The position numbers and the translations under genes were made by a program. The notes beneath the pieces were generated by a model. It searched no databases and was not told the DNA's origin. It saw nothing but the letters and a program-made list of their open reading frames with translations. DNA of 64,000 bases from an uncultured Poribacteria bacterium (GTDB lineage: Bacteria > Poribacteria > WGA-4E > WGA-3G), in assembly GCA_958295855.1 (NCBI GenBank), contig OY282383.1, positions 1,184,481 to 1,248,480 of the forward strand, given 5' to 3'. Below, in pieces: positions 8,788-18,395 of the stretch. Position 1 is the stretch's first letter, and each line of letters starts with the position of its first letter.

Positions 8788-11700
8788 CTACAGTGCAGGC
8801 AAATTTTTCACAACCTCCACCGTCTTCAAACTAACACTGATAACGCGGGCGATGAGGTCCACGATATACCGCGGTGCATCCGCACGATTCGGATCGTTTT
8901 TGATGCCACTCCGCTTGTCTACTTTCACACGATACTGATCCACTATCCACTCCAACGCAGAACGGTTACCTAAGCGGTATTGATATGCTTCCGCAGGGAT
9001 GCTGTCCAGTGTCAAGAAATCATTATATTTCAATTGTGTCTTGTCTTTGGAGAGTTTCATCTTCTCAACGCGCCACTCTATCGGCATCCCAGGCGTTTCG
9101 ATGTATCTCAACTTATCGTATTTTGGATAGGATTCGTAGTTGAGATGGAGCTCTGCTAATTCCGCCCCTGCATGGACGAAGCCCCAGAAGTCTTCGGCGA
9201 ATGGGATATGCGGCAAGTCGCGCTTGAGGTTTGCCTGATACCGCTCGCGATAGGTAGGGTGGTGCAGGAGTCCGTAGGTATAATGAAAGATGTCCCATTT
9301 GGTGATGGTATCATCTTGGTAGTGCGTGCGGAACTGTGCCAATGCCCACTCGGTGATGTTGTCGCGACGGTTTGTGCCATCCTCATTGTAAGTATAGAAA
9401 GGGAAGCATTGCGTCAGCGATCCAAAACCGCCTGTCATTACAACGTTGGGAATACAATCAACCATCAGAGAAGTAAAAGGTTTTTCTTGTGTCATATTGA
9501 CACAAATCACCCGATTTTCTTTTTCGATTTCCGGGGTCGGAAAGATAGATGGGAACACGTATACTCCATCTATCATGATTCTATCAAAGTAAAGCCGCGA
9601 TGTTGTGAATGGCCGGTAGAGCGATTGTCGGATTTTTGTGTTGGCAAATGCCGCGATGTGCCGCCTCTTCATTTTTTGTTTCAAGCCTAAGCTCCACTTG
9701 ATTTTCGCATCATCAGGCACCACAAAATCATCAAGGTTTGCCTGCTTGTCTTCTCGTCGTTTCCACCTATCCACTTCCGTGTTGTAAGTGCCAATCATCC
9801 GCTGCACGTTCTCAGCAAGTCCGTCTCGGTTGAAATTGTAGGCCCACGCATCGCGGGCAGTGTTGACACCGTTGCTATAGGTTTTGAAAATCACATCCAC
9901 CGCCGCGCCTTTTCCTGCTTTTGCTGCCTTAGTTCCTATCGGGATAAAGGTGTCAAACTCGGCATGGAGCCCTTCTGTCAACCAGGTATGTCGCGCATCG
10001 GGTTGAAGCGGTTTCCATTCAATAGTGCCCACGTGTTGGCGTTGGGTGAGAAAGTCAAACTTCTGTTTTTTATTCCACATCTCATCGGTGCGATAGTAAA
10101 AGATACGGGGTGTTTCTGATTCATTTCCCTTTCTCATCACAAACAGATTGATGCTCACCCCTACCCGAATGCCGAACACATTCGCATTAGAAACCTTCAA
10201 CCCCTTCCGCATGTTCCCACCTAAATCCAGAACATAAATCGCATCGCAATCTGCGGCGAGGTGCTTCCGCATCCCATCAAACGCCCTACCATCAAGAAAG
10301 CCGTTGTTTGTGACGAAGGCAACGACCCCTTCTTCTCCAATCCGTTCCAATGCCCACAGAATGGCCTTGACGTAAGGGTCATAGAGTGCATTTTTATTGG
10401 TGGCTTTGGAGTCGGTGGCATACGTTTCCCGTATCAAGGCATCTATTTCGGGGTATTTGCGATTTTTGTTGTTGTCATTTTCATTCGCTTGTCCCGCGTT
10501 GTAAGGCGGGTTGCCGATGACGACAAACATATCTGCGGCCTTCTGTTTCTCAACGCGTGCTGTGTTTTCCTGCGTGAAAAGCTGCGTCTGACGTTCCTCA
10601 AGCAACTCAAAGGTGTCGGCAAGTGCGAGGCCTTCAAACGGCAGGTATGTCCGCGTGCGTTGAAAATACTCGTGCTCAATGTTCAGGCTGGCGATGTAGT
10701 AGGGCAATAGTAGAATCTCGTTGCAATGCAGTTCGTTTTTATACTTTTCCTCCAACGTTGAACCTTGGATGTCTTGCATGAGCCGGACGATGAAGTTGCC
10801 GGTGCCGACGAACGGATCGATGAGATGCACGCCGGTATCCGAAAGCGACCGGTCGAACTCGGTATTGAGGATGTGTTCGACGCTGTTCACCATGAAATCA
10901 ACTATCGGTTGTGGGGTGTAGACGATGCCGTGCGTGTCTGCCACCGCTACAGAGAATCCCTGAAAAAACTGCTCATAGACGGTATTGAGGAAGTGCTGTT
11001 TTTGGGAGAAGTCTTTGCAGAGCGCCGCTGCCTGCTCAATAGCAAGATAAAAAGGGGTGAGGGTTTCAAGGAAGTCGTCTCGGCTAAATGCATACTCTGT
11101 GAGCACTTTGATAACCTTCTCAATGTCGCGGGCGATGACGTTGCGTTGCACAAAATCCGAATTGCTGAAAACGGTGCGGAAGGTGCGTTCAGTTAGCAGA
11201 TGTTGGATGAGCATCTCCTCAACGGCGGCTTTTGAAAGATTCGGGTTGATGGATGCGCGGCATTGTCGATAAAAATCAGCGAATGCAGTCACAAAGTGTG
11301 CGTTGGTTTGATGCTGTTTCTGGATGAGTACTGCGAGTTCTGTGCCAATAGCAGGCACTTTTTCCTTGAATTCAGCGACGGCGGCGTGCCAGTTTTCAAG
11401 CGCCGCGGGCGGCGCGGCGAAGAGGTGTTGGAGTGCGGCAATCAGGCGTGCTGGTTCGGTGATGTCCAGGTCCAGTACGACTTGTCCATTTTGGTATACG
11501 ATGGCGTGCTGCGGGTTTTGGAAAAAGATGTTATCAAGCGGGTAGCCTGCGTCCCGTTTTTGCTGCACGGCTTTGAGAAGGTCATCGTGCATATCTTTTG
11601 CTTCCCAATAGGCAAAGGGGAGGCCATACGCATCGAGTATCACGCCATCGACGACGATGCGGTTTCCTGCTGCGGTGCGCATGGCATATTGTGGCACGAG

Positions 11701-11856
11701 TGTGGCATCTACCTGTTTTGCACAGGCATCCAGTAAGAACGCAAAAGGATTGCTAACTGCACCTTCGTGTGTGATGTGGTGCCGGTCGTATTGGTGCAGT
11801 GTAGCGTAATAGTCTCGGACTGCTTTGTGGTTGGGTTTGAGGTTGAGTTGTGGCAT
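8788..11856 (-). CDS. Type ISP/IIG-like restriction-methyltransferase fusion, copy 2 (clade A)
   Basis: A 1,022-aa paralog of copy 1 with the same order: nuclease (D70, E85, K87), coupler, methyltransferase (DPFVGTG, NPPYNAG) and C-terminal specificity region. Its N-terminus is clade A (MPQLNLKPNHKA). Unlike copy 1 it has the alpha-type central segment (IQGSTLEEKY, then HELHCNE and FEGLALADTFELLE), also found in copies 3 and 4. Its later region KRRHIAAFANTKIRQSL is shared with clade B copies 4 and 7, and VTGGFGS before the CFPFYTY motif recurs in copy 6. It should therefore recognise a different site from copy 1, but the site cannot be read from sequence. It is transcribed toward copy 1. Confidence 0.85.
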   Translation of the reverse strand: MPQLNLKPNHKAVRDYYATLHQYDRHHITHEGAVSNPFAFLLDACAKQVDATLVPQYAMRTAAGNRIVVDGVILDAYGLPFAYWEAKDMHDDLLKAVQQKRDAGYPLDNIFFQNPQHAIVYQNGQVVLDLDITEPARLIAALQHLFAAPPAALENWHAAVAEFKEKVPAIGTELAVLIQKQHQTNAHFVTAFADFYRQCRASINPNLSKAAVEEMLIQHLLTERTFRTVFSNSDFVQRNVIARDIEKVIKVLTEYAFSRDDFLETLTPFYLAIEQAAALCKDFSQKQHFLNTVYEQFFQGFSVAVADTHGIVYTPQPIVDFMVNSVEHILNTEFDRSLSDTGVHLIDPFVGTGNFIVRLMQDIQGSTLEEKYKNELHCNEILLLPYYIASLNIEHEYFQRTRTYLPFEGLALADTFELLEERQTQLFTQENTARVEKQKAADMFVVIGNPPYNAGQANENDNNKNRKYPEIDALIRETYATDSKATNKNALYDPYVKAILWALERIGEEGVVAFVTNNGFLDGRAFDGMRKHLAADCDAIYVLDLGGNMRKGLKVSNANVFGIRVGVSINLFVMRKGNESETPRIFYYRTDEMWNKKQKFDFLTQRQHVGTIEWKPLQPDARHTWLTEGLHAEFDTFIPIGTKAAKAGKGAAVDVIFKTYSNGVNTARDAWAYNFNRDGLAENVQRMIGTYNTEVDRWKRREDKQANLDDFVVPDDAKIKWSLGLKQKMKRRHIAAFANTKIRQSLYRPFTTSRLYFDRIMIDGVYVFPSIFPTPEIEKENRVICVNMTQEKPFTSLMVDCIPNVVMTGGFGSLTQCFPFYTYNEDGTNRRDNITEWALAQFRTHYQDDTITKWDIFHYTYGLLHHPTYRERYQANLKRDLPHIPFAEDFWGFVHAGAELAELHLNYESYPKYDKLRYIETPGMPIEWRVEKMKLSKDKTQLKYNDFLTLDSIPAEAYQYRLGNRSALEWIVDQYRVKVDKRSGIKNDPNRADAPRYIVDLIARVISVSLKTVEVVKNLPAL

Positions 11857-11862
11857 AGGTGC

Positions 11863-11891
11863 ATGATAGCATAGCGGGGAATATTAGCCAA
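11863..11891 (-). promoter_or_regulatory. Sigma70-like promoter of copy 2, predicted leaderless
   Basis: Minus-strand TTGGCT (11886-11891), a 17-nt spacer, and TATCAT (11863-11868), with six nt between the -10 box and the ATG at 11856. No ribosome-binding sequence is seen. The layout is the same as at copy 1, with one difference in the -35 box. Confidence 0.6.
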
Positions 11892-11899
11892 GGGGGAAT

Positions 11900-11972
11900 T
11901 GACGCGCGGATATTAGGTTCTCGGGATTCGGGGAGCCCGCCTACGGGAGAAGCAGGTGGCCACTGCGGCCCG
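11900..11972. repeat. Intergenic repeat between copies 2 and 3
   Basis: Second long copy of the ~73-bp element described at 8712-8784, differing by one or two bases (for example GTGGCCACTGC for GTGGACACTGC). It abuts the stop codon of copy 3 at 11976. Confidence 0.8.
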
Positions 11973-11975
11973 CCT

Positions 11976-14900
11976 CTACAGTGCAGGTAAATTCTTGACA
12001 ACCTCCACCGTCTTCAGACTCACGTTGATGATGCGGGCGATGAGGTCCACGATATACCGCGGTGCATCCGCACGATTCGGATTGTTTTTGATACCACTCC
12101 GTTTGTCTACTTTGACGCGGTACTGGTCCACCACCCACTCCAACGCAGAACGCGTGCCTAACCGATATGCATAAGCTTCCGCAGGGATGCTGTCCAGTGT
12201 CAAGAAATCATTATATTTCAATTGTGTCTTGTCTTTGGAGAGTTTCATCTTCTCAACGCGCCACTCTATCGGCATCCCTGGCGTTTCGATGTATCTCAAC
12301 TTATCGTATTTTGGACAGGATTCGTAGTTGAGATGGAGGGTTGCTAATTCCGCGCCTGCGTTGGCAAATCCCCAGAAGTCTTCCGCGAATGGGATATGAG
12401 GTAAGTCGCGCTTGAGATTCATCTCATACCGCCCGCGATAAGCAGGATGGTGCAAGAGTCCATAAGTATAGTGGAAGATATCCCACTTGCTGATAGTGTC
12501 ATCTTGGTAGTGCGTGCGGAACTGCGCCAGTGCCCACTCGGTGATGTTTTCACGGCGGTTTGTGCCATCTTCATCGTAGGTGTAGAAAGGAAAACACTGC
12601 GTTTTTTCAAATCCTAAATCCAAGTTGGGAATCCTGTTTGTAGTAAGACATCCAAAACCTTTTCTATCACCAATACCAGCAACACAAATCACCTGATTTT
12701 CCCTTTCGGTTTCCGGGGTCGGAAAGATAGAAGGAAAAACATGAACGCTCTGATTCAGAACGCGATCAAAGAATAGGTTCAATTTTGTGAATGGCCGGTA
12801 GAGCGATTGTCGAATTTTAGTTTCTGCAAATTCTGCAGTTTGCCCTCCTTTCAGTTTCCGTTTTAAGGTAGAACTCCACTTAATTTTCGCATCATCAGAC
12901 ACCACAAAATCATCAAGGTTTGCTGCCTTGTCTTCTCGTCGTTTCCACCTATCCACTTCCGCGTTGTAAGTGTCACTCATCCGCTGAACGTTCTCAGTAA
13001 GTCTGTCTCGGTTGAAATTGTAAACCCACGCATCGCGGGCAGTGCCGACACCGCAACTGTAAGTTTTGAAAATCACATCCACCGCCGCGCCTTTGACTGC
13101 CTTTGCTTGCTTAGTCCCCATCGGGATAAAGGTGTCAAACTCGGCGTGGAGCCCTTCGGTGATCCATGTGTGTCGCGCATCAGGTTGAAGCGGTTTCCAT
13201 TCAATAGTGCCCACGTGTTGACGTTGGGTGAGAAAGTCAAACTTCTGTTTTTTGTTCCACAGTTCGTCTGTTTGATAGTAAAAGATGCGGGAGGTTTCTG
13301 ATGAATTTCCCTTTCTCTTCACAAATAGATTGATGCTCACCCCTACCATGATGCCGAACACATTCGCATCGGAGACTTTCAATCCCTTTCTTGCATTTCC
13401 GCCTAAGTCCAGAATGTAAATCTCGTCAAAATCATCTGCGAGGTGCTTCCGCATCCCATCAAACGCGATGCCATCCAGAAAGCCGTTATTTGTCACAAAG
13501 GTGACAACGCCTTCATCGCCAATCCGGTCCGATGCCCACCGAATTGCCTTCACATACGGGTCCGACAGCGCGTTTTTATTCGTCGCCTTGGAGGCTTGCG
13601 AATACGTTTCCCGCACGCGCGCATCCATCGTCGCGTATTTCCGATTTTTGTTGTTGTCGTTCTCATTCACCTGCCCTGCGTTGTAAGGCGGGTTGCCGAT
13701 AACCACAAACATATCCGCCGCCTTCTGTTTCTCAACGCGTGCTGTGTTTTCGCGCGTGAAGAGTTCTGTCTGACGCTTCTCAAGCAACTCGAAGGTGTCG
13801 GCAAGCGCGAGGCCTTCAAACGGCAGGTATGTCCCTGTGCGTTGAAAGAATTCCTGCTCAATGTTCAAACCGGCGATGTAGTAGGGTAGCAGCATCACCT
13901 CGTTGCAATGCAGCTCGTGGCGATACTTCTCTTCCAACGCTGTGCCTTGGATGTCTTGCATGAGCCGCACGATGAAGTTGCCGGTGCCGACGAACGGATC
14001 GATGAGATGCACACCGGTATCCGAAAGCGACCGGTCGAACTCGGCATTGAGGATGTGTTCGACGCTGTTCACCATGAAGTCCACAATTGGTTGTGGTGTA
14101 TAGACGATGCCGTGTGTATCTGCCACATCTTCGGAGAACCCTTGAAAAAACTTCTCATAAAAGGTATTCAGGAAATGCTGTTTTTGGGAGAAGTCTTTGC
14201 AGAACGCCGCTGCCTGCTCAATGGCGAGGTAGAACCGGTCTAGCGGTTTGAGAAACGCGTCCCGGCTCACAGCATGCCACATGAGCGCGTCACTGACGTT
14301 TTCAATTTCACGTGCGATGATATTTCGCCGGGTGAAATCCGAACGTTCAAAAACGGTGCGGAAGATGCGTTCGGTGAGGATATGCTGGATGAGCATCTCC
14401 TCTACAGCATCCTGTGACAGGTCTGGGTTAATGGCAGTGCGGCAGATTTGATAGAAATCGGCAAACGCGTTTTGAAACGCGACATCTGCTTGGTGCTGTT
14501 TGTCGATGAGTTCTTTCAGTTTGCTTGCAAGTGCTGGCACATGTGCCCTGAAATCGGCGACGGCGGTATGCCAATTGTCAAGCGCGGCTGGGACATAAGA
14601 AAACAGATATTGGAGTGCGGCAATCAGGCGTGCTGGTTCGGTGATGTCCAAGTCCAGTACGACTTGTCCATTTTGGTATACGATGGCGTGCTGTGGGTTT
14701 TGGAAAAAGATGTTATCAAGCGGGTAGCCTGCGTCCCGTTTCTCCTGCACGGCTTTGTGGAGGTTATCGTCCATATCCTTTGCTTCCCAATAGGCAAAGG
14801 GGAGGCCATACTCATCGAGTATCACGCCATCGACGACGATGCGGTTTCCTGCTGCGGTGCGCATGGCATATTGTGGCACGAGTGTGGCATCTACCTGTTT

Positions 14901-15038
14901 TGCACAGGCATCCAATAAGAACGCAAAGGGATTGCTCACTGCGCCTTCGTGTGTGATGTGGTGCCGGTCGTATTGGCGCAGTGTAGCGTAATAGTCTCGG
15001 ATTGCTTTGTGGTTGGGTTTGAGGTTGAGTTGTGGCAT
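11976..15038 (-). CDS. Type ISP/IIG-like restriction-methyltransferase fusion, copy 3 (clade A)
   Basis: A 1,020-aa paralog and first gene of the left array in transcription order. The nuclease residues (D70, E85, K87), DPFVGTG and NPPYNAG are intact. It has the clade A N-terminus and the alpha-type central segment. The coupler (HVPALASKLKELID) matches copy 1 more than copy 2. The specificity region shows further mosaicism: LFFDRVLNQSVHVFPSIF resembles copy 5, while VAGIGDRKGFGCLTTNRIP is nearly identical in copy 4, which lies 33.5 kb away in the other array. This argues for recombination between arrays after the N-terminal clades had separated. The gene is complete, with no frameshift. Confidence 0.85.
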   Translation of the reverse strand: MPQLNLKPNHKAIRDYYATLRQYDRHHITHEGAVSNPFAFLLDACAKQVDATLVPQYAMRTAAGNRIVVDGVILDEYGLPFAYWEAKDMDDNLHKAVQEKRDAGYPLDNIFFQNPQHAIVYQNGQVVLDLDITEPARLIAALQYLFSYVPAALDNWHTAVADFRAHVPALASKLKELIDKQHQADVAFQNAFADFYQICRTAINPDLSQDAVEEMLIQHILTERIFRTVFERSDFTRRNIIAREIENVSDALMWHAVSRDAFLKPLDRFYLAIEQAAAFCKDFSQKQHFLNTFYEKFFQGFSEDVADTHGIVYTPQPIVDFMVNSVEHILNAEFDRSLSDTGVHLIDPFVGTGNFIVRLMQDIQGTALEEKYRHELHCNEVMLLPYYIAGLNIEQEFFQRTGTYLPFEGLALADTFELLEKRQTELFTRENTARVEKQKAADMFVVIGNPPYNAGQVNENDNNKNRKYATMDARVRETYSQASKATNKNALSDPYVKAIRWASDRIGDEGVVTFVTNNGFLDGIAFDGMRKHLADDFDEIYILDLGGNARKGLKVSDANVFGIMVGVSINLFVKRKGNSSETSRIFYYQTDELWNKKQKFDFLTQRQHVGTIEWKPLQPDARHTWITEGLHAEFDTFIPMGTKQAKAVKGAAVDVIFKTYSCGVGTARDAWVYNFNRDRLTENVQRMSDTYNAEVDRWKRREDKAANLDDFVVSDDAKIKWSSTLKRKLKGGQTAEFAETKIRQSLYRPFTKLNLFFDRVLNQSVHVFPSIFPTPETERENQVICVAGIGDRKGFGCLTTNRIPNLDLGFEKTQCFPFYTYDEDGTNRRENITEWALAQFRTHYQDDTISKWDIFHYTYGLLHHPAYRGRYEMNLKRDLPHIPFAEDFWGFANAGAELATLHLNYESCPKYDKLRYIETPGMPIEWRVEKMKLSKDKTQLKYNDFLTLDSIPAEAYAYRLGTRSALEWVVDQYRVKVDKRSGIKNNPNRADAPRYIVDLIARIINVSLKTVEVVKNLPAL

Positions 15039-15044
15039 AGGTGC

Positions 15045-15073
15045 ATGATAGCAGATTCGGAACTTTTCGTCAA
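15045..15073 (-). promoter_or_regulatory. Sigma70-like promoter of copy 3, predicted leaderless
   Basis: Minus-strand TTGACG (15068-15073), a 17-nt spacer and TATCAT (15045-15050), then six nt to the ATG at 15038. The sequence upstream of the -10 box differs from copies 1 and 2, yet the spacing is kept, which supports a real promoter. Confidence 0.6.
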
Positions 15074-15239
15074 TTCAGTTTCTGCTCCGATTTTTCCACA
15101 CAGGCAACAATGAAAGTTGCATAAGAAACCTCCAACGACATCTATAGTGGATTGTTAGATGTGTCTTGCATTCTCAATTATCCGCAAGGAATGACGAAAA
15201 ACCGTGCCTACAAGAAAGCACGCGCTTTAGACATCGCGC

Positions 15240-15275
15240 AGTGGGGTATAGCACGCATTTTCAATGCGTGTTGTA
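15240..15275. repeat. Hairpin at the 3' end of the PfkB kinase gene
   Basis: ACGCATT-TTC-AATGCGT (around 15254-15270) is a perfect 7-bp hairpin overlapping the end of the kinase gene. It has the same TTC-loop design as the CCACTATT-TTC-AATAGTGG family. It may act as a transcription or mRNA-stability signal. The rest of 15074-15250 shows no gene. Confidence 0.5.
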
Positions 15276-16229
15276 TTTCTCTAGGAAATTTGCAATCTCA
15301 GAAGGGGTTGGCAGTGCAGGAATAACGCCCACCTTCCGGGTTGCTAATGCCCCCGCGGCGTTGGCATACCGCATAATTGCGTGGAGGCGTGCCGTGTCAA
15401 GCGACTGGATGTTTTCGTGTTGTATCAGTTGAGAGAGCATTGCAGCGACGAACGCATCGCCTGCACCAAGCGTATCCACCACATCAACAGCGTATCCATC
15501 AACGTAACCCTCCGCTGTGCTGTTCGTGTAATAGCATCCACGTTCCCCTAACGTAACAACAAGCAACGCCACACCGAGTCCAAGGATGCGTTTAATACCG
15601 GGCCCCAAGGCGACATCGCCCGTGACAAACTCCCATTCCTCTTCCGAAATCTTGACGACATCAGCATACTGCATCACCTCCCAGCTCCAGTGCTTGGCAT
15701 CACCGGCATCGTCCCAGAGCATCAACCGCAAATTTGGATCGTAGGAAACAAACGCGCCTGCGGCCTTCGCGCAGTGAATCGCTTTTAGGGTGGCTTCGCG
15801 ACTTGGCGAATGGCTCAAACTGACGGAGCCGTAATGGAAAATTTCCGCAGCTCGGATATAGTCCGCGTCAACTTCGTCGGGGGAGAGTTGGATGTCGGCA
15901 CCGGGGTGGCGATAGAAGGTGATGTCCTTCATGCCATCGGAGCGCGTGGCAACGAAGGCTAAGGTGGTACGCGATGCCTCTCCGGCGATGAGGCAGGTGG
16001 TATCTACACTGTTTTGTTGGAGCGTTTCTGTCAGGAAATCGCCGAACGCATCTGCACCAACCTTGCCGATGAACCCAGTATCAATACCGAGTTTGGCTAA
16101 CCCGACAGCAACGTTGGCCGGCGCACCACCGGGGGCTTTGACGAACCCTGGGGCTTCGGCAAGCGTCACGTCGGGCGTTGTGGAGACAAAATCGATGAGA
16201 AGTTCACCGATACATAAGGCTTTTGGCAT
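15261..16229 (-). CDS. PfkB-family carbohydrate kinase (fructokinase-like)
   Basis: A 322-aa ribokinase/PfkB-family sugar kinase. The N-terminal substrate lid region carries GGAPANVAVGLAKLG (residues 34-48), the family's first signature. The C-terminal signature DTLGAGDAF (252-260) contains the catalytic base D258. The pattern is closest to fructokinases, but ketogluconate or other hexose kinases are possible. It lies last in a three-gene minus-strand run (epimerase, oxidoreductase, kinase), 28 nt after the oxidoreductase stop. That suggests a catabolic module: oxidise or epimerise a sugar, then phosphorylate it in the cytoplasm. AAGGA precedes the ATG. Confidence 0.88.
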   Translation of the reverse strand: MPKALCIGELLIDFVSTTPDVTLAEAPGFVKAPGGAPANVAVGLAKLGIDTGFIGKVGADAFGDFLTETLQQNSVDTTCLIAGEASRTTLAFVATRSDGMKDITFYRHPGADIQLSPDEVDADYIRAAEIFHYGSVSLSHSPSREATLKAIHCAKAAGAFVSYDPNLRLMLWDDAGDAKHWSWEVMQYADVVKISEEEWEFVTGDVALGPGIKRILGLGVALLVVTLGERGCYYTNSTAEGYVDGYAVDVVDTLGAGDAFVAAMLSQLIQHENIQSLDTARLHAIMRYANAAGALATRKVGVIPALPTPSEIANFLEKYNTH

Positions 16230-16257
16230 AGGTTATGGTTCCTTAAGAATGGGTAAG

Positions 16258-17340
16258 TTAAAACGTTGTTCGCAGGGTTTGTGCTTGGCCCGTTTGCGCG
16301 GAGCGGTAACCCGCATCGAAAATCTCTATCACATGCCGTGCATGCTCAGCGGTAACGATGGTAGGTTTATCTTCACGAATCCAGTCAACGAGCTGCATAA
16401 TGTCTTCATAAACGTGCGCTTCCTGGATGCTACGATGCCATCCCACAACATGCGGAAGCTCCCCATCCGGTGCATCAATAGGTTTACCATTCAGCAAATT
16501 TCCCACAATCGTGCCATCGGTACCGTAAATTGCTAATCTACCTCCGACGACGGAGCCCGCAGCTGCACCGTAGACAAAGCCGAAGAACGCCTTGCCGAAA
16601 TCAAGGAGAATAAAGGTGTTATCATCCATATCGCAGGGGAGCATCTCGCCGCGGAATTCACGTTCCTCGATGCGAACGCCGGAGAACGCGGTTACCCGCT
16701 TTGCGGGCCCGAGGATGCCAGTCAGGGTATGCAACCCGTAAACAGTCATGTCGTAGAGCGGGCCACCGCCCGGTTTGCGGAAGTACCACGCCGGGTTGAT
16801 ATTAGAGAGGGCATCGTCGCCATGTCTAACGGATTCGTTTTCGTGGTATCTTCCGAAAGCGGAGCCTGCGGCTGCCCAGGTTAACGTCCCGAGGGCACCG
16901 TCATCAATGAGCCTGCGAATTTCTTGATGGATTGGGCGCAGCATCTCCCCGGGGGATGCCACCAATTTTACGCCCTTGCGCGCCGCGGATTCAATCAGAT
17001 CATCCGCTTCATCAACGGTGGTTGTCATCGTTTTGTTGAAATGGGCGTGCACGCCGTGTTCGATGGCGAGTTTTCCCTGTTCATAATGCCAACCGATAGG
17101 CGATGCAATGCTGACAGCATCTACATGCCCGCCTCCCAACAGTTCTTCGTAGGTTTGATAGGCATGCGGCACGTTGAATTTTTCAGATGCGGCTTGTGCC
17201 CTGCCGGGAACCGGATCACAGACAGCGGTAACCGTCAATCTATCTTGGACATCGTCCTGTGTAAGGTGCGGTAGAATTCCGCGCACAGCGATGCTGCCTA
17301 CACCGACGACACCAATGCGTACTCTGTCATGGGTTGCCAT
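16258..17340 (-). CDS. Gfo/Idh/MocA family oxidoreductase
   Basis: A 360-aa NAD(P)-dependent sugar or cyclitol dehydrogenase family protein. The N-terminal Rossmann motif is IGVVGVGSIAVRG, followed by an acidic region (VTAVCDPV) and the EHGVHAHFNKTMT stretch, where the conserved EKP-type Lys loop is modified to FNKT. The C-terminal domain supplies GPLYDMTVYGLHTL. The ATG at 17340 is chosen because GGAGGAGG sits five nt upstream; an in-frame TTG six codons earlier would overlap that ribosome site. It is the middle gene of the sugar operon. The substrate is unknown. Confidence 0.88.
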   Translation of the reverse strand: MATHDRVRIGVVGVGSIAVRGILPHLTQDDVQDRLTVTAVCDPVPGRAQAASEKFNVPHAYQTYEELLGGGHVDAVSIASPIGWHYEQGKLAIEHGVHAHFNKTMTTTVDEADDLIESAARKGVKLVASPGEMLRPIHQEIRRLIDDGALGTLTWAAAGSAFGRYHENESVRHGDDALSNINPAWYFRKPGGGPLYDMTVYGLHTLTGILGPAKRVTAFSGVRIEEREFRGEMLPCDMDDNTFILLDFGKAFFGFVYGAAAGSVVGGRLAIYGTDGTIVGNLLNGKPIDAPDGELPHVVGWHRSIQEAHVYEDIMQLVDWIREDKPTIVTAEHARHVIEIFDAGYRSAQTGQAQTLRTTF

Positions 17341-17364
17341 GATACCTCCTCCATTCAACCAATA

Positions 17365-18264
17365 CTATGGTTTCCGCCACGATGTTTCGTGTTGCCAGCC
17401 GACAGCGGTTTTGAGTTTCTCACAACTGATAAACGATTGATGCCCCTGAAGCGTTCTCACTTTTGGAAGGAGCTCCGGTTTAAAACGCTCGACGAGTTCC
17501 TGAGATGTTTCTAACGCTGAGGTGTCGTCTGCATTGAGAAAATAGACATCGTGCGGCGGCAATGCGTCTGCCTTTTCCATGAGTAGGCGGTGTGCCCTGG
17601 CGACATCTTCGCTGCCTACCCAACACCACAGCCACGGGCTCCATGCTGTGGTAGGTTTCGCTCCACTGGGCGAGAGGGCTGACATCTGTTGTCGGCGTTC
17701 TTCGGGACATATACCTGCTGGGCGGGTGACATAGGTTCGGATGTCGTAGGCACGAGTATAACTCGCCAACAGGTCTTCGCCACACCGTTTGGAAAAACTA
17801 TAAGAATCTTCGGGATAGCAGGGATGCACTTCATCTATGGGCAGGTAATCTATTGGGATTTCGGTGCCGCTAATGCGGAAGCCGTGCCCTAATGCGCAAT
17901 TACTACCGGACATCACGACTGTGTGTACGTCTGCTTCAATTGCAGCTTGCATCAGGTAATAGGTGCCAAGCATATTCGTTTTGAAGGTGGCATCGAAAGG
18001 GATGCCGTTCTCCTCGGCACCTGCCCGTAAATCTGGATGATCGGCGGGCCCCGGTTGCGCGCCAAGGTGTTGGATTGCGTCCACGCCCTCAACAGCGCGC
18101 TGGCAGTCCTCAAAATTGTTCAGGTCGCCCTGAATAAAAGGCAGCTCGGCGAATTCATCGGGCGGGTGCCTGCGTGACATCAGCACCAGCGTGTGGTTTT
18201 CTGCCAATTCGCGGATAACATACGCGCCGAGCCTGCCACTTGCACCAGTTATCAATACTTTCAT
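17365..18264 (-). CDS. NAD-dependent epimerase/dehydratase (extended SDR)
   Basis: A 299-aa extended short-chain dehydrogenase/reductase. GASGRLGAYV near residue 7 is the GxxGxxG NAD-binding motif, MSGSNCALG holds the probable catalytic Ser region, and YSFSKRCGE supplies the YxxxK pair. Such proteins epimerise, dehydrate or reduce sugars, often nucleotide-linked ones. It is the first gene of the minus-strand sugar operon and its stop lies 24 nt from the oxidoreductase start. AAGGAT precedes the ATG. A consensus promoter at 18368-18395 faces it. Confidence 0.88.
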   Translation of the reverse strand: MKVLITGASGRLGAYVIRELAENHTLVLMSRRHPPDEFAELPFIQGDLNNFEDCQRAVEGVDAIQHLGAQPGPADHPDLRAGAEENGIPFDATFKTNMLGTYYLMQAAIEADVHTVVMSGSNCALGHGFRISGTEIPIDYLPIDEVHPCYPEDSYSFSKRCGEDLLASYTRAYDIRTYVTRPAGICPEERRQQMSALSPSGAKPTTAWSPWLWCWVGSEDVARAHRLLMEKADALPPHDVYFLNADDTSALETSQELVERFKPELLPKVRTLQGHQSFISCEKLKTAVGWQHETSWRKP

Positions 18265-18331
18265 GAAAAATCCTTTTCGGGAATTGTATTAGTCCTGTAA
18301 ACAGGGGTATATACAATTGTGTCAAATTCAG

Positions 18332-18360
18332 TTGACAGGTGTAGGAGAGTCGTTTATTAT
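18332..18360 (+). promoter_or_regulatory. Consensus sigma70 promoter, plus strand (toward the esterase)
   Basis: TTGACA (18332-18337), exactly 17 nt, then TATTAT (18355-18360). It points to the esterase gene starting at 18520 and would give a leader of about 150 nt. The leader contains the palindrome at 18470-18488. Confidence 0.65.
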
Positions 18361-18367
18361 TATTGTA

Positions 18368-18395
18368 ATTATAGCAGCACTGCGAATTTTGTCAA
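18368..18395 (-). promoter_or_regulatory. Consensus sigma70 promoter, minus strand (sugar operon)
   Basis: On the minus strand TTGACA (18390-18395), a 16-nt spacer, then TATAAT (18368-18373), a perfect match to both boxes. It drives the epimerase-oxidoreductase-kinase operon. It lies back to back with the plus-strand promoter at 18332-18360. Confidence 0.7.
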